In this document: piece by piece, positions 1 through 8,090 of the stretch
Numbering within the stretch: position 1 is the stretch's first letter
Layout: each line of letters begins with the position of its first letter
Source of the DNA: an uncultured Alphaproteobacteria bacterium
GTDB taxonomy: Bacteria; Pseudomonadota; Alphaproteobacteria; HIMB59; GCA-002718135
Assembly (NCBI GenBank): GCA_902519435.1
Contig: CABYKC010000002.1
Location: 1-63,844, forward strand
Length of the DNA: 63,844 bases
Direction: 5' to 3'
The notes under the pieces: generated by a model
Told to the model about the DNA's origin: nothing
What the model saw: the letters and a program-made list of their open reading frames with translations, nothing else
The model's database searches: none
Position numbers and translations under genes: made by a program

Positions 1-2700
1 TTTAAGTCAAATGAAGAAATGTATTCAAATTTTCAAGATATTCCTGAGATAATACAAAATAATTTAAATATTTCTCTATCTTGTAATTATTTTCCTGAAT
101 CAACAAAACCACAATTACCGGAATTTAAAAATGATTTAGATCTATCCGCAGAAGATTTTTTATTAAAAACCTCAGAACTGGGACTTGAAAAAAAAATAAA
201 AGAAAAGAATATTAAGAATATAGAAATTTACACAGATAGATTGAAATATGAAAATGAAATCATCATTAGAATGGGGTTTGCTGGATATTTTTTAATAGTA
301 GCAGATTTTGTTAATTGGGCTAAAGAGCAATCCATCCCTGTTGGCCCTGGAAGAGGATCAGGTGCAGGTAGTTTAGTAGCTTGGTGTTTAGGAATAACAG
401 ATTTAGATCCATTAGAATATGAATTATTATTTGAAAGATTCTTAAATCCAGAAAGAGTGTCAATGCCAGATTTTGACATAGATTTTTGTCAAACTAGAAG
501 AGATGAAGTTATCGAATACGTAAATAATAAATATGGAAGTGAATGTGTTGCTCATATAATTACATTTGGAACACTTGCATCTAGAGCTGCAGTAAGAGAT
601 ATAGGTAGAGTTTTAGAAGTTCCGTATGGAGAGGTTGACTCTTTTGCTAAATTAATACCTTTTAATCCATCAAATCCACTGACTTTAAGTGAGTCAATTA
701 AATCTGAGAGAAGTTTGCAAGAAAGGATAAGCAGTGATGAAAGAATTTCAAATATTATTGATGTGAGTCTTAAAATTGAAGGTACTCACAGACATGCTTC
801 AACACATGCTGCAGGAGTTGTGATTGGTCATGAAAAATTATCTAAAGTAGTTCCTTTATACAAAGATCAAAATACCAATACAAATGCAACACAATTTTCT
901 ATGAAATACGTTGAAGAAGCTGGTTTAATAAAATTTGATTTTCTTGGATTAACCACATTATCAATCATTGATGATTGCATAAAATTAATAATTAAAAAGA
1001 ATAAGAATTTTTTAATAAATAACATACCTCTAGATGACAAAAAAACTTATGATCAGCTTAGCAAAGGAGATACAGTTGGAATATTCCAGTTAGAAAGTAA
1101 CGGTATGGGTAGCGTTCTTCGCCAATTGCAACCTGATAGATTTGAAGAAATAATTGCTGTAGTTGCTTTGTTTAGACCTGGGCCAATGGATAATATTCCT
1201 TCTTTTTGTAATAGAAAACATGGACGTGAAGAAATCAAATATCTTCATTCTATGTTAGAAGACGTCTTAAAAGAAACTTATGGAATCATTGTTTATCAAG
1301 AACAAGTAATGCAGATTGCACAAGTTTTATCAAATTATTCTTTAGGAGAGGCAGATTTATTAAGAAGAGCAATGGGAAAAAAAATTCAAAAAGAAATGGA
1401 TATGCAAAAAACAAGATTTATAGAAGGTGCAGTTCAAAATAATATTGATAAAAAAGAGGCCTCAAAAATATTTGATTTAGTTGATAAATTTGCAGGGTAT
1501 GGTTTTAATAAAAGTCATGCAGCGGCGTATGCTTTAATATCTTATCAAACTGCTTATTTAAAAGCAAACTTTCCTCACGAATTTCTTACAGCAACTTTAA
1601 ACTATTCTATAGATAGAACAGAAAAAATTATTTTACTTAAACAAGAAATAGAAAGATTAAATATCAATTTTTTAAAGCCAGATATAAATTTTTCAGATCC
1701 TTTATTTTCTATTGAAATAAATAACAACTTAAAATCAATAAGATTTGGATTGTCAGCAATTAAAGGTGTAGGTTTAAAATCAATTTCTAGCATGGTTGAT
1801 GAAAGAAATAAAAATGGCAAATTTAAAAGTATCATTGATTTTATGAATAGAGTTTCCAAGGAGGTAATAAACAAAAGACAGCTCGAAAAACTTATTCAAG
1901 CAGGAGCTTTTGATAGTATTGATGCTAACAGATCGAAATTATTTAATAATGTACCAAAATTTGTTGAACTATTTGGAGGAGATAAAAATACTAATCAAGA
2001 CATGCTCTTTGAAGAAAATGAAATTTCTTTTGAAGATAAAAATTTATTCTATCAAAAATATGAAAAATGGAAGAACGCAGAAATTTTATCTAACGAATTA
2101 GAGGTTATTGGATTCTATTTTTCTGATCACCCATTAAATTATTACCCAAAAAAGTTTTTTGAAATAGAGAATATTATGTCTTTTAAAAATTATACTCAAA
2201 ACTATGACTCAAGTGCTATTAAAGTTTGTGGCGCTATTTTAGATATTAAAGAAAGATCGAATAAGGATGGAAAAAAATATGCATTTATAACAGTATCAGA
2301 AACTAGTTTTCAATTTGAACTAACTATATTTAGTGAAAATTTATATAAATACCGACCATTACTAAAAGAGGGAAATTTGTTAATATTTAATATTGATATT
2401 GTTAAAAGTAATACTAATACACGTTTTATAATAAGATCAATAGAATCTTTAGAGAAAACTTTTGTTAAAAATAATTATAAATTTAATATTTATACAAATT
2501 TAGAAAATATGGATGAATTAAAAGAAAATATTTTTGAAAAAAAAGAAAGTGGCAATTTTAATAATTTTATTGATGTCTTCATTACAGTGGATCAGAAATT
2601 AGTGAATTTTGATTTTAATAAATATTCAATTAAATCATACAAAAAACTTGATGATTTTAATAAATCAAAAATTTTAGATTATTCTTTAGAATTATCTTGA
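1..2700 (+). CDS. dnaE: DNA polymerase III alpha subunit (5' end outside window)
   Basis: Catalytic subunit of the replicative DNA polymerase III. The frame is open from base 1, and the residues before the first ATG (FKSNEE) already belong to the protein, so the gene starts upstream of the window. The PHP and early palm regions are missing. Visible in order are the glycine-rich GPGRGSGAGSLVAW motif near base 340, the palm PDFDIDF motif (codons 466-486) with two catalytic aspartates, HRHASTHAAGVVIGH and the IKFDFLGL segment carrying the third expected aspartate, the fingers, the helix-hairpin-helix region and a C-terminal OB-fold-like part. The C-terminal tail is short and lysine-rich. It ends 25 bases before the inferred rpsB transcript. 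The family assignment is secure. Confidence 0.97.
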   Translation, partial: FKSNEEMYSNFQDIPEIIQNNLNISLSCNYFPESTKPQLPEFKNDLDLSAEDFLLKTSELGLEKKIKEKNIKNIEIYTDRLKYENEIIIRMGFAGYFLIVADFVNWAKEQSIPVGPGRGSGAGSLVAWCLGITDLDPLEYELLFERFLNPERVSMPDFDIDFCQTRRDEVIEYVNNKYGSECVAHIITFGTLASRAAVRDIGRVLEVPYGEVDSFAKLIPFNPSNPLTLSESIKSERSLQERISSDERISNIIDVSLKIEGTHRHASTHAAGVVIGHEKLSKVVPLYKDQNTNTNATQFSMKYVEEAGLIKFDFLGLTTLSIIDDCIKLIIKKNKNFLINNIPLDDKKTYDQLSKGDTVGIFQLESNGMGSVLRQLQPDRFEEIIAVVALFRPGPMDNIPSFCNRKHGREEIKYLHSMLEDVLKETYGIIVYQEQVMQIAQVLSNYSLGEADLLRRAMGKKIQKEMDMQKTRFIEGAVQNNIDKKEASKIFDLVDKFAGYGFNKSHAAAYALISYQTAYLKANFPHEFLTATLNYSIDRTEKIILLKQEIERLNINFLKPDINFSDPLFSIEINNNLKSIRFGLSAIKGVGLKSISSMVDERNKNGKFKSIIDFMNRVSKEVINKRQLEKLIQAGAFDSIDANRSKLFNNVPKFVELFGGDKNTNQDMLFEENEISFEDKNLFYQKYEKWKNAEILSNELEVIGFYFSDHPLNYYPKKFFEIENIMSFKNYTQNYDSSAIKVCGAILDIKERSNKDGKKYAFITVSETSFQFELTIFSENLYKYRPLLKEGNLLIFNIDIVKSNTNTRFIIRSIESLEKTFVKNNYKFNIYTNLENMDELKENIFEKKESGNFNNFIDVFITVDQKLVNFDFNKYSIKSYKKLDDFNKSKILDYSLELS

Positions 2701-2724
2701 AAAAATAATACTATATAATAATAA

Positions 2725-2797
2725 GGCCACATATTAAATCTAGCACACAGAAAAAACCGGTGTTTTTATTTCTGTGGAGGTTAAACCGGGAGTAAAT
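2725..2797 (+). promoter_or_regulatory. Structured rpsB mRNA leader, candidate S2 autoregulatory RNA with pseudoknot
   Basis: The gap between dnaE and rpsB holds a good -10 box TATAAT (2714-2719), which would start RNA near the GG at 2725-2726. The leader contains an 8-bp stem CACAGAAA (2746-2753) with TTTCTGTG (2769-2776), extended by AAAC (2754-2757) with GTTT (2762-2765) around a small loop. Loop-side bases CCGGT (2757-2761) are complementary to ACCGG at 2785-2789, directly next to and partly inside the Shine-Dalgarno-like GGGAG (2788-2792). Pairing them would compete with the inner stem and make a pseudoknot covering the ribosome binding site. rpsB leaders bound by S2 are known in other bacteria; the match to any described family is not tested here. 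Confidence 0.6.
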
Positions 2798-3553
2798 ATG
2801 AATTTACCAGAAGTAAAATTAGAAGACCTTTTAGAATCAGGCGTTCATTTTGGACATAATGTAAGAAGATGGAACCCAAAAATGAAAGAATATATTTATG
2901 GAGTTAGAAATAACATACACATTTTTGATTTAAGAATTACATTAGAGTTATTAAATACTGCATTAGTTAAAATACATGAAACTGTTTCAAAATCAGGTAA
3001 AATTCTTTTTGTAGGTACTAAAAAACAATGTAGTGATATTGTTAGGGATTTAGCAGAATTAAATAATAATTTTTATGTTAACAAGCGCTGGCTTGGTGGT
3101 ACTCTTACTAATTGGAATACGATATCAAATTCTATAAAAAGATTAGATGAAATTGAGTTATTTTTAAAAGATAATGAACTTTCAAAAAATTTATCTAAAA
3201 AAGAATTATTAGATATTTCTAGAGAGAAGCAAAAACTTGATTTAAATATTGGCGGTATTAGAACTCTTAACGGTAAGCCTGATTTATTAGTAATATTTGA
3301 TGTAATAAAAGATAAAATTGCAGTCCGTGAAGCAACAAAACTTAACATACCTGTTGTAGCTATTGTAGACTCAAATGCCGACCCAGAAAATATTGATTAT
3401 GTAATTCCTGGTAATGATGATGCTCTTAGATCAATTAATCTTTATAAAAACTATTTTTTTGAAACTATTCAAGATGCTATGAATTTCCAAGAATTAGCAA
3501 AGGAAAATGAAAATAATAAAATTCTAGATACTGAAAAAAAGGATGATAAATAA
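2798..3553 (+). CDS. rpsB: 30S ribosomal protein S2
   Basis: S2 of the small ribosomal subunit, which joins late in assembly and recruits S1. The protein shows the family opening VKLEDLLESGVHFGHNVRRW, then NNIHIFDLRITLELL, the ILFVGTKKQ strand, the RWLGGTLTNWNTI signature, and the PDLLVIFDV and IPVVAIVDSNADP strands. The frame also allows a GTG start at 2774, but that lies inside the leader stem. ATG at 2798 has GGGAG five bases upstream and begins where homologues do. It is first in the rpsB-tsf-pyrH-frr run, and its stop TAA shares an A with the tsf ATG (TAATG). Probably controlled by its leader RNA. Confidence 0.97.
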   Translation: MNLPEVKLEDLLESGVHFGHNVRRWNPKMKEYIYGVRNNIHIFDLRITLELLNTALVKIHETVSKSGKILFVGTKKQCSDIVRDLAELNNNFYVNKRWLGGTLTNWNTISNSIKRLDEIELFLKDNELSKNLSKKELLDISREKQKLDLNIGGIRTLNGKPDLLVIFDVIKDKIAVREATKLNIPVVAIVDSNADPENIDYVIPGNDDALRSINLYKNYFFETIQDAMNFQELAKENENNKILDTEKKDDK

Positions 3554-4404
3554 TGACTAGCGTAACTGAATTAATTAAAGAGTTAAGAGACAAAACTGGG
3601 GCAGGCTTCCTAGACTGCAAAAAATCTCTAGAAGAGAATAATAATGATATAGATAAATCAATTGAGGCTTTAAGAAAAAAAGGTTTAGCAAAAGCATCAA
3701 AAAAAAGTGATCGCATCGCTAATGAAGGTGCAATTGGAATATATTCTAACAATAATATAACTGTTATTTTGAAAGTTAATAGCGAAACTGATTTTGCAGC
3801 AAAAAGTGATACTTTTCTTAATTTTTTAGATAATCTTGGTAATTTGGCTTTAAATCATAATACTAAAATAGATAAAGAAAGTTTTTTAATTCTAAAATAT
3901 GAAAATGGGAACGTACAAGACTATTTTAATTCAATGATTGCAAAAATAGGAGAAAATTTAATTTTAAATGAACTTCTTGTTAAAGAAAATAATAATTCTT
4001 ATATTAACTTTTATATTCATAACAGTTATAGAAGTAATATTGGAAAAATTATATCTCTAATTGAATATTCTACTGATGAAAAAAATAGTGAAACTGATAC
4101 TTTAACAAAAAATTTATGCATGCATATTGCTGCCATGAAACCAGAATCACTAGATATTAAAGATTTAGATAAAAATATTATTGATAAAGAAGAGAAAATA
4201 CAAAGAGAATTAATATTAAATTCTGGTAAGCCTTCTAATATAGTTGATAAAATTTTAAATGGTAAAATGAATAAATTTTACAGTGAGGTAACTTTATTAA
4301 ATCAGACTTATATTCTAGATCAGGATAAAACAGTTAGAAATATTATTGAAGAAAATTCTAATTCAAATTTTAAATTAAATTCATTTAAACTTATCAGCCT
4401 TTAA
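3553..4404 (+). CDS. tsf: Translation elongation factor Ts
   Basis: Guanine-nucleotide exchange factor that reloads EF-Tu with GTP in the cytoplasm. The N-terminal UBA-like domain is clear (LIKELRDKTGAGFLDCKKSL, then IDKSIEALRKKGLAKA), followed by the NSETDFAAK motif that in the family carries the Asp-Phe pair inserted into EF-Tu (usually TDFVA), and by the dimerisation and coiled-coil region. At 283 residues it matches the E. coli length. It starts on the ATG overlapping the rpsB stop by one base and is followed by pyrH after one base, so it is translated from the same message. Confidence 0.96.
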   Translation: MTSVTELIKELRDKTGAGFLDCKKSLEENNNDIDKSIEALRKKGLAKASKKSDRIANEGAIGIYSNNNITVILKVNSETDFAAKSDTFLNFLDNLGNLALNHNTKIDKESFLILKYENGNVQDYFNSMIAKIGENLILNELLVKENNNSYINFYIHNSYRSNIGKIISLIEYSTDEKNSETDTLTKNLCMHIAAMKPESLDIKDLDKNIIDKEEKIQRELILNSGKPSNIVDKILNGKMNKFYSEVTLLNQTYILDQDKTVRNIIEENSNSNFKLNSFKLISL

Positions 4405-4405
4405 A

Positions 4406-5107
4406 ATGAATAAAAGAATTTTATTAAAGATTTCAGGTGAATCATTAATGGGATCATCAAACTATGGAATAGATGTTTCGACTATAAATAAAATATCTAA
4501 TGAAATTAAAAATGTTTATAAAAAAAAATACCAAATATGTTTAATAATTGGTGGTGGAAATATTTTTAGAGGAATTAAAGGTGCTTCAGAGGGAATAGAT
4601 AGATCAACATCAGATTATATGGGCATGTTAGCAACTGTTATGAATGCCTTATCTCTTCAGAGTAGTTTAGAGAAAATTAATGTTCCTACAAGAGTACAAT
4701 CTGCAATTAATATGTCTCAAATTGCAGAGCCTTACATTAGAAGAAGAGCAATAAGACATTTGGAAAGAGATAGAATAGTAATATTTGCAGCAGGTACTGG
4801 TAATCCATTTTTTTCTACTGATACTGCAGCAACCCTTAGAGCTTCTGAATTAGATTGTAAATTAATTATAAAAGCTACAAAGGTAAATGGTATCTATAAT
4901 AAAGATCCAGCTAAATACAAAAGTGCGCAACTAATAAAAAATATTTCATACAATGAAGTTATTAATAAGAATTTAAAAGTTATGGATTTAACTGCGATTA
5001 GCTTAGCAAAAGATACTAAAATTCCAATTTTTGTTACAAACATTTTTAAAAAAAACTCTCTAATTAATGTTTTGAATCGTAGAGGATCATATAGTAAGAT
5101 AAGTTAG
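4406..5107 (+). CDS. pyrH: Uridylate kinase
   Basis: Bacterial UMP kinase of the amino-acid-kinase fold; it converts UMP and ATP to UDP and ADP in pyrimidine nucleotide synthesis. Signatures seen are ILLKISGESLMG at the N terminus, IIGGGNIFRG, the MGMLATVMNAL helix, IFAAGTGNPFFSTDTAA and the DPAKYKSA segment. Its length (233 residues) is normal. It lies one base after tsf and two bases before frr, the standard neighbours. It shares a pathway with pyrG and pyrB elsewhere in the window. Confidence 0.96.
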   Translation: MNKRILLKISGESLMGSSNYGIDVSTINKISNEIKNVYKKKYQICLIIGGGNIFRGIKGASEGIDRSTSDYMGMLATVMNALSLQSSLEKINVPTRVQSAINMSQIAEPYIRRRAIRHLERDRIVIFAAGTGNPFFSTDTAATLRASELDCKLIIKATKVNGIYNKDPAKYKSAQLIKNISYNEVINKNLKVMDLTAISLAKDTKIPIFVTNIFKKNSLINVLNRRGSYSKIS

Positions 5108-5109
5108 AT

Positions 5110-5652
5110 ATGAATGATCTTGAAAGTAAAATGTCTTCAGCTGTTTTACATTTTGAAAAAGAATTAAATTCCCTAAGGACATCTAGAGCTAATCCTTCGA
5201 TACTTGATAATATTTTAGCTGATGCATATGGCGCTAAAACCCCTATAAATCAATTAGGAAATATTTCTGTGCAAGACGCCAATACTATTACTATCCAAGT
5301 TTGGGATTCTTCTTTAATAAAATCAATCGAAAATGCAATTAGTGAATCAAGTTTAGGTATCAATCCTCAGACTGATGGACAGCTAGTAAGATTACCAATA
5401 CCAAAGCTAAGTGAAGAAAGAAGAATCGAAATCATAAAAGTAGCTGGCGAGTTTTCTGAAAATTCTAAAATTACTGTAAGAAATATCAGAAGAGATTTTA
5501 TAGAAATCGCAAAAAATGAAAAAAAGATTTCTAATCTTTCTGAAGATGAATTGAAAAGAAAAATAAATGAGATTCAAAAAATAACTGATAATTATATTGA
5601 AAAAATAGACAAAATATTAGAATCAAAAAAAACTGATATTTTGAAAGTTTAA
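5110..5652 (+). CDS. frr: Ribosome recycling factor
   Basis: Splits post-termination ribosomes together with EF-G. At 180 residues it is close to the usual 185. Family features are the helical core with ELNSLRTSRANPSILD near residues 18-33, the hinge and small domain with IQVWDSSLIKSIENAI and GINPQTDGQLVRLPIP, and the closing helical arm RRDFIEIAKNEKKISNLSEDE. It starts two bases after pyrH and ends one base before the uppS TTG start. Within the operon it closes the translation part; the envelope genes follow. Confidence 0.96.
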   Translation: MNDLESKMSSAVLHFEKELNSLRTSRANPSILDNILADAYGAKTPINQLGNISVQDANTITIQVWDSSLIKSIENAISESSLGINPQTDGQLVRLPIPKLSEERRIEIIKVAGEFSENSKITVRNIRRDFIEIAKNEKKISNLSEDELKRKINEIQKITDNYIEKIDKILESKKTDILKV

Positions 5653-5653
5653 A

Positions 5654-6337
5654 TTGTCAAATAGTTTAAACCATATAGCCTTGATCTTAGATGGAAATAA
5701 AAGATGGGCAAAGAAAAATAATTTTCCAAATTCGTATGGATATAATAAAGGATTTGAAAATATAAAAAAAATTGTTTCTTATTCACTAACAAACAAAATA
5801 TCTAATTTAACAATATTTGCTTTATCTTCTGAGAATTTCAACAGATCTTCTATCAATATAATCTATGATATTATTTATAAAAATTTTTCTATAACTTTTG
5901 GTAATTTAATTAATGAAAAAGGAGTGAAAATAAAAATTTTTGGATCAAAAAAAAATTTACCAAATACAATATTAGAAATTTTTAATAAAATTGAAAAAGA
6001 CTCATCAAATAATAAAAGTTTAAATTTAAATATTGCGTTTAATTATGGGTTTAAAGAAGAAGTTAGATCTGTCTTAAGCAAAATTAGAGATAAAAAGAAT
6101 GATATCAATTTTAATAATGAAAAAGAAATTGATAATTTATTTTATATAGGTTCATCACCTGATCCAGATATTTTAATAAGAACAGGTGGCTATAAAAGAT
6201 TAAGTAATTTTATAATGTATAATTTAACTTATACTGAACTTTTCTTTACTGATACTCTTTGGCCTGATTTTTCTGAGAAAGAATTAAATGACATAATAAA
6301 AACATACATGCAAATTGATAGAAAATATGGTCTATAA
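5654..6337 (+). CDS. uppS: Isoprenyl (undecaprenyl) diphosphate synthase
   Basis: Cis-prenyltransferase that lengthens farnesyl diphosphate with isopentenyl diphosphate to the C55 carrier lipid for peptidoglycan and LPS. The active-site motif HIALILDGNKRWAKKN is at residues 7-22, with the catalytic Asp13. SSENFNRS and the C-terminal PDILIRTGG and LWPDF motifs are also present. The start is TTG at 5654; no ATG lies upstream in frame after the frr stop. The protein (227 residues) is slightly short for the family. It overlaps cdsA by 11 bases. The isoprenoid genes dxr (just downstream) and ispDF (35.7 kb) supply its precursor pathway. Confidence 0.94.
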   Translation: MSNSLNHIALILDGNKRWAKKNNFPNSYGYNKGFENIKKIVSYSLTNKISNLTIFALSSENFNRSSINIIYDIIYKNFSITFGNLINEKGVKIKIFGSKKNLPNTILEIFNKIEKDSSNNKSLNLNIAFNYGFKEEVRSVLSKIRDKKNDINFNNEKEIDNLFYIGSSPDPDILIRTGGYKRLSNFIMYNLTYTELFFTDTLWPDFSEKELNDIIKTYMQIDRKYGL

Positions 6338-6951
6338 AAACTTTTTTTTAAGAGCTTTTTTATCTTTGATATTTATAATAATTTATTTAACCTGCTTAAT
6401 AATTAATTTCAATTTAGTTTTTTATTTAATCCTTCTAATATATTTTTTAGTTTTATTTGAAATTATTCTTTACTTCAAAAAGTATAGATTTCTTCCAATT
6501 ATATACTTAATAATATCTCTACTATTTTTTAATATAATTGATTTTAATCATGAAATAATTTTAAGTTTTAACTTATTTATCTTTACAGTAATTATTTTTG
6601 ATATCTTTTCCTATATTTTTGGAAAAACTATTGGTAAAAATAAATTAACTAAAATTAGTCCTAATAAAACTGTAGAGGGTTTTTGGGGGAGGTTTTGCGC
6701 TTTCTTTATTAAGTTCTATATTATTTGCCAATTTTTTTGATTTTAATATAAATTTTAAATTAGTATTCTTTATTTTTTTTATAATAATTTTTGCTTTTAC
6801 TGGAGACCTTATTGAATCATTTTTTAAAAGAAGAAATAATATCAAAAACTCAAGTGAATTTATTCCTGGACATGGAGGAGTGTTTGATAGATTTGATAGT
6901 TTTTTATTTTCAATTATTTTTTATTCTATATTTATTAACATATTAGTATGA
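6327..6951 (+). pseudogene. cdsA: Phosphatidate cytidylyltransferase with a one-base frameshift
   Basis: CDP-diacylglycerol synthase of the inner membrane, needed for all phospholipid synthesis. The first frame (from ATG 6327; TTG 6315 is also possible) encodes several membrane segments and [12 protein letters not shown], then shifts at TTTTTGGGGG (6680-6689) and stops at 6740. Removing one base there joins it to a second open frame that runs to TGA 6949-6951 and carries the family signature: [11 protein letters not shown], then the [12 protein letters not shown] motif. The repaired protein would be about 207 residues and its stop overlaps the dxr ATG as ATGA, just like intact neighbours. The downstream part is not decayed. 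An assembly or sequencing indel, a real mutation or a recoding site are all possible. Confidence 0.88.
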
Positions 6952-8090
6952 ATATTAATATTTATGGTAGTACTGGAGTTATAGGTAAAAAAACATTAGA
7001 AATAATCACTAGATATTTTCCACATATAAAAATAAATTTATTGTGTGCAAAATCTAATATTAAATTATTAGAAAAACAAATTTATAAATACAAACCTAAG
7101 TATGCATTTTTATATGACATGGAGAAAATTCCAAATTTTAATACTTTAAGAGGTAAAACTAAATTTTTAAATCTAAAAGAGCTACAAAGTTACTTATTGT
7201 CCAGTAAATCACACATGACTTTGCTAGCAATATCTGGATATAAATCTTTATATTTTTTAGAGAATATTATTTCGAATACTAATAATCTTGGAATAGTTAA
7301 TAAGGAAGCAATAGTCTCTGCTGGACACATCTTTAAAAAAAATAAATATTTTAAAAAAACAAATATTTTTCCTTTAGACTCAGAGCATTTTTCAATTTTT
7401 GAATTTTTGAATAAGATTGATAATAAAAAAAATATTAAAAATTTAATTATTACAGCTTCTGGTGGCCCATTCTATAATAAAAAATTTAAAGCTTTAAAAA
7501 ATATTAAATTTTCACAGGCTATTAAACATCCAAAATGGAATATGGGTTATAAAAATAGTATCGACTCAGCAACCCTAGTCAATAAATGTTTAGAAGTGAT
7601 TGAGGCTCATTACTTATTTGATTTACCATATGATAAAATTAAAGTTCTAATACATCCAGAAGCAATTGTTCATTCAGCTATAGAATTTAAAAATTATGTT
7701 ACACAATTTAATTTATTTAAAAATGATATGAGTATACCAATATTTAATTTTTTACTTAATAATAAATCTAATTTTAAAGAGAAAAATAATAAATTATTTA
7801 TTGAAAACTATAGAAGCTTTAATTTTTTTAAAGTACAAAATGATGTTTTTCCTATATATAAATTTTTTCATGAATTAGATAAAAAAAAACCTCAAAATGT
7901 AATAAAGTTTAATATAGGAAATGAATTTGCAGTAGATTTATTTAAAAATAAAATTATTAATTATACAGATATTTACAAAATAATTATAAAAGTCTCATCT
8001 TTAAATTTGTATTCTCCAGTAAACACCATTAAAGATGTTATAAAATATCATGAAGAAGTTGAGCTATATTTACAAAAATACAAGTTATAA
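6948..8090 (+). CDS. dxr: 1-deoxy-D-xylulose 5-phosphate reductoisomerase
   Basis: Second step of the MEP isoprenoid pathway: NADPH-dependent conversion of DXP to MEP. The Rossmann motif [18 protein letters not shown] opens the protein. Next come NKEAIVSAG, the metal-binding [43 protein letters not shown] and [13 protein letters not shown]. Length 380 residues, near the usual 385-400. It starts in an ATGA overlap with the frameshifted cdsA and its end overlaps bamA by 41 bases. In most alphaproteobacteria the site-2 protease gene rseP sits between dxr and bamA; here it does not. Confidence 0.96.
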   Translation: MNINIYGSTGVIGKKTLEIITRYFPHIKINLLCAKSNIKLLEKQIYKYKPKYAFLYDMEKIPNFNTLRGKTKFLNLKELQSYLLSSKSHMTLLAISGYKSLYFLENIISNTNNLGIVNKEAIVSAGHIFKKNKYFKKTNIFPLDSEHFSIFEFLNKIDNKKNIKNLIITASGGPFYNKKFKALKNIKFSQAIKHPKWNMGYKNSIDSATLVNKCLEVIEAHYLFDLPYDKIKVLIHPEAIVHSAIEFKNYVTQFNLFKNDMSIPIFNFLLNNKSNFKEKNNKLFIENYRSFNFFKVQNDVFPIYKFFHELDKKKPQNVIKFNIGNEFAVDLFKNKIINYTDIYKIIIKVSSLNLYSPVNTIKDVIKYHEEVELYLQKYKL

